Below, in pieces: positions 13,201-24,489 of a stretch of 64,000 bases of DNA. Position 1 is the stretch's first letter; each line of letters opens with the position of its first letter. The notes beneath the pieces were generated by a model. That model saw only the letters and a list, made by a program, of their open reading frames with translations, did not search any database and was not told the DNA's origin. This DNA is from Klebsormidium nitens (taxonomy: Eukaryota > Streptophyta > Klebsormidiophyceae > Klebsormidiales > Klebsormidiaceae): positions 124,644 through 188,643 of the forward strand of contig DF236988.1 in the NCBI GenBank assembly GCA_000708835.1, read 5' to 3'. The position numbers were made by a program, and so were the translations under genes.

Positions 13201-14282
13201 CACTGCTGATAGATGTCATCGCGCAGAGTGTTGAGGAGGGCCCTCCGCACCAGGTGGAAAGCGCCAATCCCACCATTGTGCATCCACAGGTACCGCCCGC
13301 ACACGAATGGCTGCAAGCAGTCACATATGCTGGAGTTCTAACCAGCTGCTGGAGTTCTGACCAGACACAGCTCTTATCTCTGTCTTGCAATTGAACTCAC
13401 CAGCTCGCACAAGTCAGTATCTGCTCAGCATTTTGATAGGACCAACATCTTGAGCTGCTCGCTTATCACATCGTGCTTAGAAGATGCGTGCACTCAAGCA
13501 ATGGCCGAGCCAGCACATGCTGCTGCGCTCTGCTCCTTTGCGGCAATCTATATGTGTTTCATCATGACCTTGCAAGATGACTGCTGACTTCTCACCTGGC
13601 AATTGGAGTCACTGACAGGGATGCCAGGATACGCTGCCCTCACGTGTGCGAAAATAAGAGGCGACACTACTTTTGAGGCCAGCCTTTCCAGGTTCCTATT
13701 GTTCCAAGCAGGCTGGGTGCTCGAGAAGACGCACGGGGTGGGGTCATCCATCCCAGCCGTTTCTGAAGAGTACCAGCCAATTCCAAATCCATCACCTGGA
13801 GTTAGAGGTGCAAAATGTTTAGATAGAACGTGAATAGGCTTGCAGCCGCTATTTGATCGATTACTTTGGTGTAAAGAAGGGTAGCTCGCACATAAAGTAG
13901 TCAAATCAAGACGACAGCGCAAGAATAAAAGAATGACCTATTTCAAAAGAAAGCGGTAACTTGGTCTTCCAAGCGCTAGACCACTTGAGCACAAAGCAAG
14001 ATATTGCGGCAAAAGAATCAGCGAAAGATAGAAACTCCCTTGCCCAGCTGTACGGGAAGACAACTTTTTAGCTGCCAACCAGAGAGCACAGCCGCTGCAG
14101 CCGCGTACAAGCGGGTTTGTGTGAAAGGAGGGAGGCACAAAGACAAACCCACCGTTTAGGTAACCGTGTCCAGTCAACCGCTCCTTTGCATCATACGACT
14201 GCCGCGTCAGAGACCTTGAGGGCTTGGTTACCAAATCTGCTATCTTCTGATCTGTCCCCAGATAGACCATCAAACGGCACAT
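4205..14282 (-). CDS. Fused class II glutamine amidotransferase, WD40 and M20 peptidase-like protein (DUG3-DUG2 fusion)
   Basis: Exons: 14282-14153, 13795-13596, 13310-13149, 12575-12240, 11732-11435, 11082-10070, 9641-9346, 8972-8783, 8472-8245, 7687-7442, 7044-6962, 6451-6187, 5779-5636, 5288-4962, 4330-4205. The phase is continuous, giving 1347 residues. Residues 1-301 are a DUG3-type amidotransferase: it starts MCRLMVY (catalytic Cys2), then NGDGFGIGWY, PAWNN, FAHVRAA and MHNGGIGAF. WD40 repeats fill about 354-875, split by a low-complexity insert near 460-670. Residues 876-1347 are M20 peptidase-like (GHYDV, GRGVSDCKGP, TYGMRG). In yeast, Dug2 (WD40 plus M20) and Dug3 are separate proteins that together cleave the gamma-glutamyl bond of glutathione in the cytosol. 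Here exon 5 encodes the amidotransferase end and the first WD repeat with no stop between. Cytosolic glutathione turnover is the likely role (inference). Three M20 catalytic positions are substituted. Confidence 0.85.
7803..7843 (-). repeat. Truncated duplicate of the start of M20 exon 10, with its own 3' splice site
   Basis: On the minus strand, in the intron before exon 10 (7687-7442), the first ~41 nt of that exon recur with about five mismatches, preceded by a tttccag acceptor. Read in the gene's phase the copy gives DPDAVMVTVSGHYN and then a TAA. The true exon gives DPNAVTVTISGHYDV. Use of this acceptor would therefore truncate the protein inside the M20 domain. Confidence 0.8.
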
Positions 14283-15623
14283 GGTTGCTGCTTTGCCCCT
14301 GGGCCCACTGAGCTCGACCCACCAATGGATGCTGTTGCCTGATCCACCTCCTCACTTCTGCCCCAATACACACGATATCTCGTCAAGCTTTAGTTTTCTT
14401 GTCCAGAGCTCTGTCCCTGGGGCTCACACCCAGGACATCTAATGGTGTGATTGTGCAATAGAAACCCTCAGCAGGTTTGAGTGCCACGCGTGCTTTATTT
14501 GGAAGAGATCACGCCAACGAAGGCGAAAGATCTTCGGGCAAAATCACTATGTCATCCACGGATCTGGCGAATTGCACTAGCCTACTGTCCAAGGTGCATC
14601 ATGCGACTTTCTAGAAACCAAAAAATGGTCAATGCTCTCTTGTTCGCATCCAGATCCATCAATGCTCAGCTCTTTTCAAGACAGCAAGAGATTGAGAAAA
14701 GAGTCCTGAAGGGGCCGCCATCACCATGATTCAACCTTCAATGGATTGTATCAGAACTGAGCGGTCTAAAACCAGGGAGGATGGACCAGTAACCAGGTAG
14801 CCAGGGCCCAGACTACCTACCTAGCTCAGACTCAAATATGAACTTGTGAAGTTGAAGTCAGAGCAGCCATTTGCAGCTGCTATCTCAGCCTATACAGCTG
14901 GCTACGTTCAGCCGGCGGAGTACGGTAGTAAGTACGGTACGGTACCGCACATCATGGACTTGGACGACCGTGCGGCGTGATCTGCCCTGCGCCCGGGCGT
15001 TGTGTCCGCCGCAGGGCGCCGTGTAGTGACCGGTCATAGGTAGGTTCAATAAAATGGCCTTGCTTCCAGTGACGTCGGTCGGTGGCCGGCCTTGTCAGAC
15101 CCGAAGGCTGACTTGCAGCTACCGGTAGGGGCCATTTTCTGGCCCCTACCGTTTGTTAAAGTTTGACCGCCAGCGGGTGACGGGGCTACGCCCGGGCACC
15201 GCGGTCGCTACCGTTACCTAGAACTGGCTCGTCTGAGCATTCACTGTACCTGGTACCAGGTACCGGGTACCGTGACTGTGTCCCGGCACAGAATAACGGC
15301 CGCGGCTATACGACCAGTTCTCAGCCTCCCACTTTTCGGCCACGTCACCATCGCGCGCAGGGGAGTTCCCGGTCCATGTTCTAGCATGGCCATATGTGGC
15401 AGTGCTTATGTATACATCGCCATTCTAGTTCCAGCTTCCTTCACAACATGGGCCAGCGCTGTCAACGTGTAGAGTCAATTAGAGCTGCGTCCTCGCGAGA
15501 ATGCGAGCTTTGCCGCTTTAGGTTCGGGCTACGGTATGTCGCCAACAGTTTAGACCTTTGAGGTACTGAGGAGTTTCAGCACCCTTCAATCGTTGTATCA
15601 ATTGTTGACCATCATCTGTTGGG
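14283..15623. promoter_or_regulatory. Divergent intergenic region between the fusion gene and NOL9
   Basis: This 1.3 kb gap separates two start codons facing away from each other, so it should hold both promoters and 5' UTRs. No conserved coding frame is visible. It contains clustered GGTACC palindromes near 14938-14946 and three within 20 bp near 15252-15271, plus GC-rich dyads near 15000-15200. No TATA box or known operator could be assigned. Confidence 0.45.
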
Positions 15624-18600
15624 ATGGCCAAACCCGGCACGGCCAGCTCAGACGAGCGGGGCATGACCAAGAAGCAGCTGAAGCGGCTCGAAAGAAAGCG
15701 GAAAAAGTCTCTGGCAGAGGCGGGCCTTCTGCCAGGATCTTTCTCTGGCAATCTTGCTGCAGCATTGGACACCAAGGATGCATATGACGGGGATCATGTT
15801 GATGACGAGGACCGTGGTGTCAATGCTGGAGAAGAACGAGCCAAGCCTGCGGATCTTGACGCCGGAGAAGTGGCGCCTGGTGGTGGTATAAGCAGTGAGG
15901 AAGACGTGGATAAGGCGTCCGCAAGTTTCGATATAAGGAACTCGCTGGTGGGAAAGGTGGCGGAGGCCCTGTTGGCGAAGCAGTTGGAGGAGGAGAGGGC
16001 GGCTTTGCCTGCCAGTAAGAGGACCAGGCTTGGAAGCAAGGCTTTTGTGGAGGTGGTGCCCAGTGTGGGTGAGTCAGGAAATGTTAAGAAGGAGAAGAAC
16101 AAGGAAGGGAAAGCGGGGAAGAAAGGAAAGAAAGAGAAGAAGGAGAAGAAGAAAGAGAAGAAGCGGAAGAAGAAGGAACGAGGAAGTCAGGAAGCGCCAG
16201 CCAATGCAGACTTGGACCACGCTGAGGTGCCGGAGTCAGCCACGAGGAAACGTCAGCGGGGGGTGGAAGCATCACAGCAGAAATTCAAGACTCCTGTTGA
16301 CAATGCAGAGGGTCGGCAGACGCGGGCATCAAAGAAGCGGAAGGGCGAAGAGAAGGAAGAGAAGCAGAAGACAAAGCTGCCGAAGAAAGAGCAACCATCC
16401 CCCTGGCCTGATATCAAGTATGAGGCGTCGAGCGCGCGAGCGGTGCTTCGGCAGGGGCAAAGTGTGATGATTGATGGAGCGGCAAACGTTACTCTGATCG
16501 CAGGGGGGGCGTCTGTGATGGGGTACCGATTGAGAAGAGAAGAGGAGGTGCTAGTGACGTCGTGCGGGCAATTGGCACCGGTTTCGATCATCGTCCATAA
16601 CGGCGCAAGGGGGAGGAACGATCTTGGAGTAAAGGAACATGAGAACCGTGGTCTGACAGGGGGGGAAGATGGGGAGACGAGCAGGGGAGAGGAAGCGGTG
16701 ATGATGTTCAGCTCCTGCTGGTTGAGAACGAGCGAAGGGGCGGGCAGCTCAGGGGGGCGAAGGACGTTCAGACTGGTGAGCTAAGCTGTACTTCAAAAGA
16801 AAACATAAAAACTATATTCAAAGGTCAAACGCAGTACTCAAAATCTACCGAATAAATGTAATATCAGGCAGCATACACAAGAACTTTGAGGAGGACAAGC
16901 ATCCGAATCTGAGGTCAATGCAAGCAAGTCAGTGTGGAGCAATTACTGCTCCAAGACTAGATCTAAATCGAAGTAAGATTTGATCCGTTTGTGTCTAGAT
17001 GTGTGTGTTGAACAGAGACTCAGGAGTTGGCTCGCGAGTAGATCGGTCATTTGCCTCCCTTTCTTTCCGCCTCTTTGATAGTGTACAACAGCAAGCCCCG
17101 TTTGTAGCCAAACAAGCTGCTGAGAAGGGGGTTCTTTGCACGATGGAAAAGTCTCATGCACCAATTTGCGATGCGTCTTCGCTTTCTGGCCCCATCATTT
17201 TCCATGAAGTCTGGAACAGTACCCCGAGTCTACTGCTTTTTTCCCCCTCTGATTTTTCTTGACAAGTCTTGCATTCTGCAGGAGCCAAAGGCGCCAGGTG
17301 CCTCTCGGTCATTTCCGCAAGCACCCGTATCCGAATCCAGAAACAAAGGGAACGAGATCCAGCTTCAGCCGACCATCATCCCCCTCGCTTGGAAAACAGT
17401 GACTGACTCCGTTCTGAACGGAGCCAGCACAGCAACTAGAGCGGCAACAGATATTGCAGCAAAAGACCGATCAGACGGTTTGGGGGGCACAGGGCTGAGT
17501 GCATCGGACGGGGCAGCGGAAGCGGGAGTGAGCGGGAGGCCCCCAATTGTGGTGATCTGTGGAGGAAAGAACGTCGGCAAGTCGACGTACGGGCGGTACC
17601 TGGTCAACCGCCTCCTTGACCGGTGCGTGTGATGTTCTGTTTATCGATTTTCCGTGTGCCTCTACAATGAATCTCCCGCAGTCCTGTATGCTCGTTCTTA
17701 CTCCTTTACACATCTGAAGGAAGCCAACGTCCGTGGTTCCAGGCTGTCCAGGGAGTGGACCAAGTTTTCCTATCCCTTCCAAATACGATTATCACCGGTT
17801 TGAAGTGTGGAAAACTGTCAAACGTTCTGACAAATGGGAGCCGCAACCTTTCTCGCCCCAGGCTTTCTTAATGTATGTGAGCCTATGCTTTCGTAGGAAT
17901 AACGTCAGGTAGCATAACGCTAAGTAACACAGGGTCATGGACCGTGGAGCGGGTGGGGTTAAGAAGGAAATTCAGGGCGGTTAGGGAGCGGAGCACATCA
18001 ATTTGTCGTTTGTCCTACCCACGGGGACTGTAGCTATCCTACCTAGGAGGTGTGCTACCTAAAGTAAAGGTTATGAATGTCAAAACGTGGCAGTCTACGA
18101 CCTGAATTAGATTTATCTCCGATCTAGTCATTGTCAATTCAGTGACCAGTAAGCTTTTCGGACCCTTACCAGAAACTCTGCGTTCGCACCCGCACCCGCA
18201 CCCACCTCAACGCCCTAACTAACCCCATCCGTCCCTATGGATGTTCACTAGATTGATCGGAGTCGAAATCTCTGGATTGTGAACGTAGGTCGATTGCTCC
18301 TTGCAGGTACTCAGCAGTGTCCTACTTGGAGACTGACGTCGGCCAGCCAGAGTTCACCGCCCCGGGCCTCCTCTCCCTGCACCTGCTGACGTCACCCGTC
18401 TTCGGACCGCCCAGCACCCATATGCGAGACCCCAAAACGTTAGTGGCTTTCAACTGTGTGCCTGCTCGGACACTCCGTTGACCTGCAAAGTCAGGCGATT
18501 GCAGCCAATTTCTTTGCCTGGCGATGGATTGTGTATCCTCGAGTCTGACGTGCTCTGGAAATTGTAGCCGCTCCTGAGAGCAGCTGATTTTGTTGGCTTC

Positions 18601-21223
18601 AAGAATCGTGACTCGTTTGCCCAATGTTTCAAGGGTGCCAGTTCCTGATAGCGAATGCCGCTCGGGACGCCGTCAATAATCTCATCTCGACCGCACCTTA
18701 CCGAGACGCTACTGGGTGGTATTTTCGCCGCAAAACTCCGCGCTTTCCAACATTCAGATGTAGCGTACTTGACATAAAAGTCGCCGACCACGGTCGGGTC
18801 CCTTCACTGGCCAGATTTGTCCATAGTTGGTTCCGCTGGTCAGATGCCTTCAGGAGTTCGGCGTCTATTGAACTTGCTTGAGTCCCTGGCGACCCATCAC
18901 TGGTCCAAGTACATGCAATACGCTCTTGGCCCGTTGAACTCAGTTGTGCACAATCGTCTCCTTCCTGATCCAAGTGATCATTTGGACCCCTCTCTTTGGT
19001 TCAAACGATATAGCATTTTCTCGAAACGAACTTGAGGCGGGTCCTTGTAGCAGCCTCTCGGCCTGGACACAACTGTAGGACGCATTTCAGCCCCCCCTCC
19101 GTTTCCATTTACTTTTCGTTGACGCGCCGAAGCCGTACCTCCGTCGAGCAGGTCTTTCTTTTATGGCGACGTCTCTGCCAAAACCGACCCGGAGCTGTAC
19201 CTGCGGTGCGTGGTGGCGCTGTACGACGAGTTCCGGCGGAACCACTACGACGGGGCGGCCGAGGGGAAGCAGGTAAGGCGGACAGGATGGGTTCCATTTG
19301 GACGCTAGGTCTTGTTCCCTTGTAGGATTTGTAGAAAGGACCTGTGTCGAAAACGAACATCTAACCCTTGAATAACGTGCACGGCTGCTTTAGGATCAAC
19401 CAGATCAGTCCGTTAGCAATAAGTGAGCTCAAAGGCAGACGTCATCTTTCGTTAACCCCGCAGCTTCCGCTGGTGGTTAACACGCACGGCTGGGTTAAGG
19501 GCCTGGGCCTGGACGTTCTGATCGACATCCTGCGCTACACCGTCCCGACCCACGTGGTCGACGTGCAGTCCGCCAAGGCCAACAAGAACCTGCCACCTGG
19601 CAACTTCTGGGAGACTACAATAGAGCCCCTCTCGCGCGTGCATTACATCCCGACCGCTGTTCCCGACCAAGTGGATGCCAGGTACGCCAACAGGTTGGAA
19701 TGGCTTTCCCCCTTGGCTGCGAGCCCAGTTTTTGCGCGTTCAATTTACCTCGCAGGACAATAAGCCTTTGTTTTGTGACATGTTCTCGTTGGGCGCCACG
19801 TGTTCGGCCGAGTTCGCGCCACGTGCAACGAACAATTTCTCGCGTCCTAGGCCATAGCTTGATGAGAGCGGAAAGTCTGCCACACCTACTCTGGAGACAA
19901 ACGCCCATTAGACTGCTTAAACAAAGGCTGCGACAGAATCGGTGGAGTGTCCCGGTACGACAAGCAGTGTCCGCGTGTCTCTATCTGTTCATCAGAGGAA
20001 GGGCCGTTACGATGAAAGCTGACTGAGCGCGCTTTGATCAGCGCCACTCATACGAAGGATTCTGTGCCCTGAGCCTCAACCGCCGAGCCCCTTTCTTCGA
20101 TTGCATTCGTTTCTGTTTTCGCATCCAACCTTCCTGGGTTCCTGAGTGTACTTGACTTGCCACTCCAGAAGGGTTATTCAAGAAAGCACTCCCGAAAACT
20201 CGATTTACAGTCTCGCCCCGCAAGCTCGGCGGTAATGCAGCATTCGTTCAAAAGGTTGCGTTGTGTGATCTGTATCTCCATGGCGACCAGATAGCCTGTA
20301 TGTCACTTCTGTGAGTCGCTAAACACGGTGCTATGCAATCGAATTCTTGGCAACACGAGGGCAGAATATGCTGCGAAGGGGCCGCTACGGAACCACGTGC
20401 CCGGTTAACACCCTTCGAACCCCGCCCGTGCAGCACCCCCTTCGCGCACAAGTTCGCCCCTGAGGAGCGCGCTCTCCGCCTGCTCGCGCACTTCCAAACG
20501 GCGACCGCATCTGGCGCGCCCCCCGGCCTCGCCTTCAACGAGAACGACGCCTACTCCGCGCTCGCCACGTGTCTCGTCCACCACCGTCCGTTCCAGGTCC
20601 GGCTGGACGCCGTCCAAATCTACCACCTGCACGGGTACGTTCCGCCGGAAGAGGCCCTGTGGGCGCTCAACGGGGCTGTCGTGGGGCTAGCGAAAGCGGG
20701 CGCGGAGCCCGAAACGGGGCCCATGCCGCGGTGCCTTGGAATTGGTGAGGCTGCCAGTGTCGCTGTATTTTCCTTTTCATTTGTGATCAGGCCAGTGTCG
20801 AGTAGCGCTCCTCGATTTGCTCCAGCTTTTCCTGCTTTTAGTGATTTGGTGCAGTGATGGCTTGTGGTAAAATCTGCTCGTAGACATCGCTCGACACCAG
20901 GACGGCATCGGTATCGAAGTCTGGTTGACTGCAAAGGCGGAGCGGACACGTCGACAGCCTCATCATTGGCGTTCCGTCCTACAGGGCTGGTCCGCGGAAT
21001 CGACCCCGCCCGGGGCGTCCTCTTCCTGGTCACGTCCCTGCCGCTCGCGGAGCTGCAGGGTGTGAATACGCTCATCCAGGGAAAAGTTGATTTGCCTCTC
21101 CAGCTTCTAAGCGCGCCTCCTTTTGTGTCCCCTTACCTGGCGTTTAATTCGATCGCGGCGGAGGGCACCGGCTCGGCCATGGTGAAGAGCCGGAACAATA
21201 TCATTCGGAAGGTCGGGGATTAG
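15624..21223 (+). CDS. NOL9: Polynucleotide 5'-hydroxyl-kinase NOL9/Grc3-like
   Basis: Exons: 15624-16775, 17282-17622, 18307-18438, 19152-19272, 19464-19681, 20434-20744, 20985-21223 (837 residues, continuous phase). The start is the ATG of MAKPGTASSDE. The first ~260 residues are rich in Lys/Glu, with a run of KK/KEK blocks near 155-185 that suits nucleolar targeting. A domain near 270-320 resembles the N-terminal domain of the Clp1/Grc3 family. The P-loop is GGKNVGKST in exon 2, followed by YLETDVGQPEFT in exon 3 and a GLVRGID...SRNN C-terminus. Members phosphorylate 5'-OH RNA ends and act in ITS2 removal during pre-rRNA processing. At 837 residues it is longer than human NOL9 (about 700) because of the basic extension. 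The 752-bp intron before exon 6 might hide a further small exon, although the phase closes without one. Confidence 0.88.
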
Positions 21224-22170
21224 GCCTTCGTAGTCGTCTCGTTGGAGTCAGGTTGGTTGGTTGCTCGCTTGAATCTTCATTCAAGTTATGATAAACCGTG
21301 GCGTGCTCGTATAAGCAGGCCTACAAGCCCTTCTGAGCAGCCCTTTAGCACACGTCAGGATGACTGGTTGCTCCGATTGAACATGGTGTATACTTTTACG
21401 AGCACTGAGCAGCACATGGCCATGGTTTGGACAAAAATGAATGTACGTACGGGCAAATTCGATTCGATTGACGTGCTTAGGGCAGTGCGGCCGGGATAAT
21501 CCAGTGTAAGCCCGCTTCTATAAGCTCCCAATTCTATATGGCAATGTGCACGCCGAGTTCCATCATGTCTGATGGCGGACTCACATGTGCGCCAGCGGCT
21601 GTACATGTTTGCATGGATTAATCGCATGCAATTGCGTTGCAGGACAGCGTTGCACCTTGTGCAGTCGGACCGCAGGTCTCGAACATGTGCAATTGCAGGC
21701 TCGAATTTCGGATATCTGCGTTAGATGACTGTCTACATACAGGCGCCGCTGCGGCCATCATGCATGCAAGGACGTCGAACTGCATCATAAATAAACTCAT
21801 GGTCCTGATATTCTGCCACATAATATCGCGCAATGTTGCCAACTAGACTCACTGATGCCAGGCCGTCCGCCCACATCTGCTTACACATCTCTGCTAGACA
21901 GAAGCGCCCGCCCCATTAGAAAGGCAGCCATGCCTGCTCTATGCACATCATTGTCGGCATCTCTTCATTCACCATGCACGGCCCGGCAAGTTGGAACAAG
22001 TTGTTCCAAAGACACAAAACTTCCCTAAACAGACACTGTCTAGACTGCTTCCATAATCAGCAGGCTCATAGCAGAACGGCCGTTCAGCCTTGCCTTGTCA
22101 GCACGCTCGCAGCAGATCAGCCACTCTCAACCTCCCGTTATTCAAAGCAAGCAATTCTTGAAAGTCGCAG
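21224..22170. other. Gap between convergent NOL9 and SYS1 3' ends
   Basis: No conserved frame is visible on either strand. It presumably holds both 3' UTRs. The region is AT-richer than the exons, with many ATGC-type dyads, and nothing further could be assigned. Confidence 0.55.
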
Positions 22171-23113
22171 TCAGAGAGGTAATGTTCTGGTTGACCCGGG
22201 GCCTGACTGCGATCGGCTCCTGATCGGGATGTCCCGTAGCTCCCGCCGCATGCAGAGCCACTCTCCTAAGACCGACATGACGACCACCGACAGACCCGAC
22301 ACAATCCACCACGCAAAACTGGCGGGGACACCCGCGTAAGCGATGCACAAGAGAAGGTGAACCAAAAAGAGAGTGGCGCTGAAGTCGAGGCACTTCTTGG
22401 CGCGCTCCACAAGGAAGAGCAAGAACCCGGCCCTGCAGAGTCATGGAGTGGGAGATGTTATGAGCGTTGGTCGGAAGGGTGCTGGAAGTGCAATCTACAA
22501 CTGTGCTTGGCCGTCTCAGGGACTTCTGCTGAGTCTGCAATAGTGTTCCTGTTTCTGTTCCTGTTCAGACTGCAGTGAGCATGCTTATATCCCGCCAGAA
22601 AGGCTATGCGAAATTGCGATGCTGGACACCAGCTACAAGACACACAGCATGGCATGCAATCAAAACGCTGACACGCAACAGCAGAGAGCCATCAGCACGG
22701 GGTTAGTAAACAAAAACTGCTAGTGTGGGATTCACAACATCCCGTACATTGCAATTGAAGTCTACCGTCACGGAGGACACTGCTTAGTTTGCAAGGAACA
22801 CTTTGCAGATGAGTCATGGATATGCGCAGCTGCAGGAGAGCTTTCAACCACCGTCCACACTATGGCCCGGAACACAGATAGAGACTCACCCAACAAATGC
22901 GTTGCAGAGAAACGCGAGCATCGTGAGCCACCCCTTGACAGTGCGCACAGTCATGTAGCGCCAGTCGAAGAAGTGGTGCAGGCTGAACGCCAGCTCGTGG
23001 GAGCCAACAAACACCCACAGTAGGCCCCCCAGGCTCAGGTAGAACAGGCACTGGAGCACCAGAATCTGCGCCAGGATCAGCCAGGGATCCCAGACCATCG
23101 CCCCGTAGAACAT
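22171..23113 (-). CDS. SYS1: SYS1 Golgi membrane protein
   Basis: Two exons, 23113-22890 and 22432-22171, give 161 residues, close to human SYS1 (156). The start is the ATG of MFYGAMVWDPW, which is the usual SYS1 N-terminus. The upstream frame stays open but has no ATG. Four hydrophobic segments are visible: near residues 13-35 (QILVLQCLFYLSLGGLLWVF), near 60-80, near 95-115 and near 120-140. The block ERAKKCLDFSATLFLVHLL followed by WW and GEWLCMRRELRDIP is diagnostic. SYS1 is a multipass Golgi protein that recruits the small GTPase ARFRP1/Arl3 to the trans-Golgi. Head-to-head with ATIC. The short C-terminal tail after RRELRDIPI is poorly conserved. Confidence 0.92.
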
Positions 23114-24489
23114 GGCGTTGAACCGCTTGGTGATCACGCCCTTGAGGCTCTCCCCGACACCCACCGCCCAGCCTCCCGGCCTTGCGGGCCTCTTCCAGGC
23201 CCTGTTTTCGGCCGCCAGCGGGCCTCCCGCGTGGGAGCCAAGGGGAGGGGGGGAGTCCACCCTGCTGGAGGCTTTTGAAAGAACTAGAATGGGGACGGAG
23301 CGCGAGCGGACGCTGGGCGTGTCCTCAGCGGCAGCCACGGTTTCTGGAGGAGGAGCTAATGCAGCCAGTGCCAGGGTTTATCAACTTACAAGGCGGCAGC
23401 ATTTGCGAGAATCAAGTGTTTTGATGCGTAATGCATGCCAGAGGGGCGCCCGAGTATGGGGTCCCTCTAGAGTCTGCTGAGTTTGCAGATTGCTAGAGTG
23501 CGGAGCTGAATGTACTTGCAGATGAAGTTCTGACTACCAGACCGACTGTAGGATGTTGGAAATGTCAGACGAATCTCCCTAATTGGTCTCCTCGAAAGGA
23601 GCTGCAAGGGCCCGTTCAAAACATTGCTCAGCAATCTGGTCCAAAGGGTTGTTAATACATGTGCCTGGCTGATGTCGAGCTCCACAAGCAGTGCTTTGAT
23701 ATACAGGGTAGTGGCCAAAACAAAATGGGAAAGAGATGCCCCGTTGCTCAGGACTCCAGATAAGCTGACAGGATAATTTGCTAGTCTGCGCTCCCAGGAA
23801 TTGCTGGACTTTGATCAGAATGAAGTTAGACCACGAAACGTTCTTAAAGCACCCGATGGGGACTGTTGCAGGATCCCTCCCTCTTGACTAGATCCGTCGC
23901 GCTCGCTCAACACAGCTGTCAGCAAGCTTCATCTACAGACTGCTGTTTCTCCTCAGATTCCCAGAATTGTTTCAACTGTTGAACACGAGCACGAGCGCGC
24001 TCATTTGTTCCGTCACGTCCCTTCGCATGGGCCTCCGCTTCTCCTCTTCTGCTCAGACTGCTGGCCCGTTTCGATCAGAGCTCAATTGCAACGTCTAGAT
24101 TTGGAGAATTTAGTTCTCGACTCTGCTCGGTGTTCCGCCATCGATATACTGGTCGCTCAGTATTGCCAACAAGCTGGTTGGTAAACTGCCTCGGGAACTC
24201 TGGAGTGAACTTCTCATCAGGTAATTACATACCCCTGGGCTTTTGCACCGGGTTGCATGAGAGCAAGTTAGATTCGACATCGAGGCCGACGGATAAGTTA
24301 CATTTATTATGATATGTAAATGACGCTGGTGGCATTGCAAACGACTGGACGCATGACTGGCGTTGGTAGCATTGTGGCATTGCAAGCACCTGAGGAGGTC
24401 CCAGCTTTGAACTTCTTCTCTGCTAGAAGACGCCATTGGATCCTCCTTGCCTTGAAAGCTGCAAAGGAACTCTGCGTGAGGCAGTTTCT
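23114..24489. promoter_or_regulatory. Divergent intergenic region between SYS1 and ATIC
   Basis: A 1.4 kb gap lies between two outward-facing start codons and is expected to hold both promoters. In-frame open sequence upstream of SYS1 (to about 23338) and of ATIC (to 24436) lacks ATG codons and is taken as 5' UTR. No specific regulatory motif could be assigned. Confidence 0.45.

Noticed and set aside
23114-23338. N-terminal extension of SYS1
   Set aside because: The open frame begins with GTG and has no ATG before MFYG, which is the normal SYS1 start.
24436-24489. Earlier start for ATIC
   Set aside because: The upstream open frame begins with TTG. The first ATG (24490) opens a good transit-peptide-like sequence.
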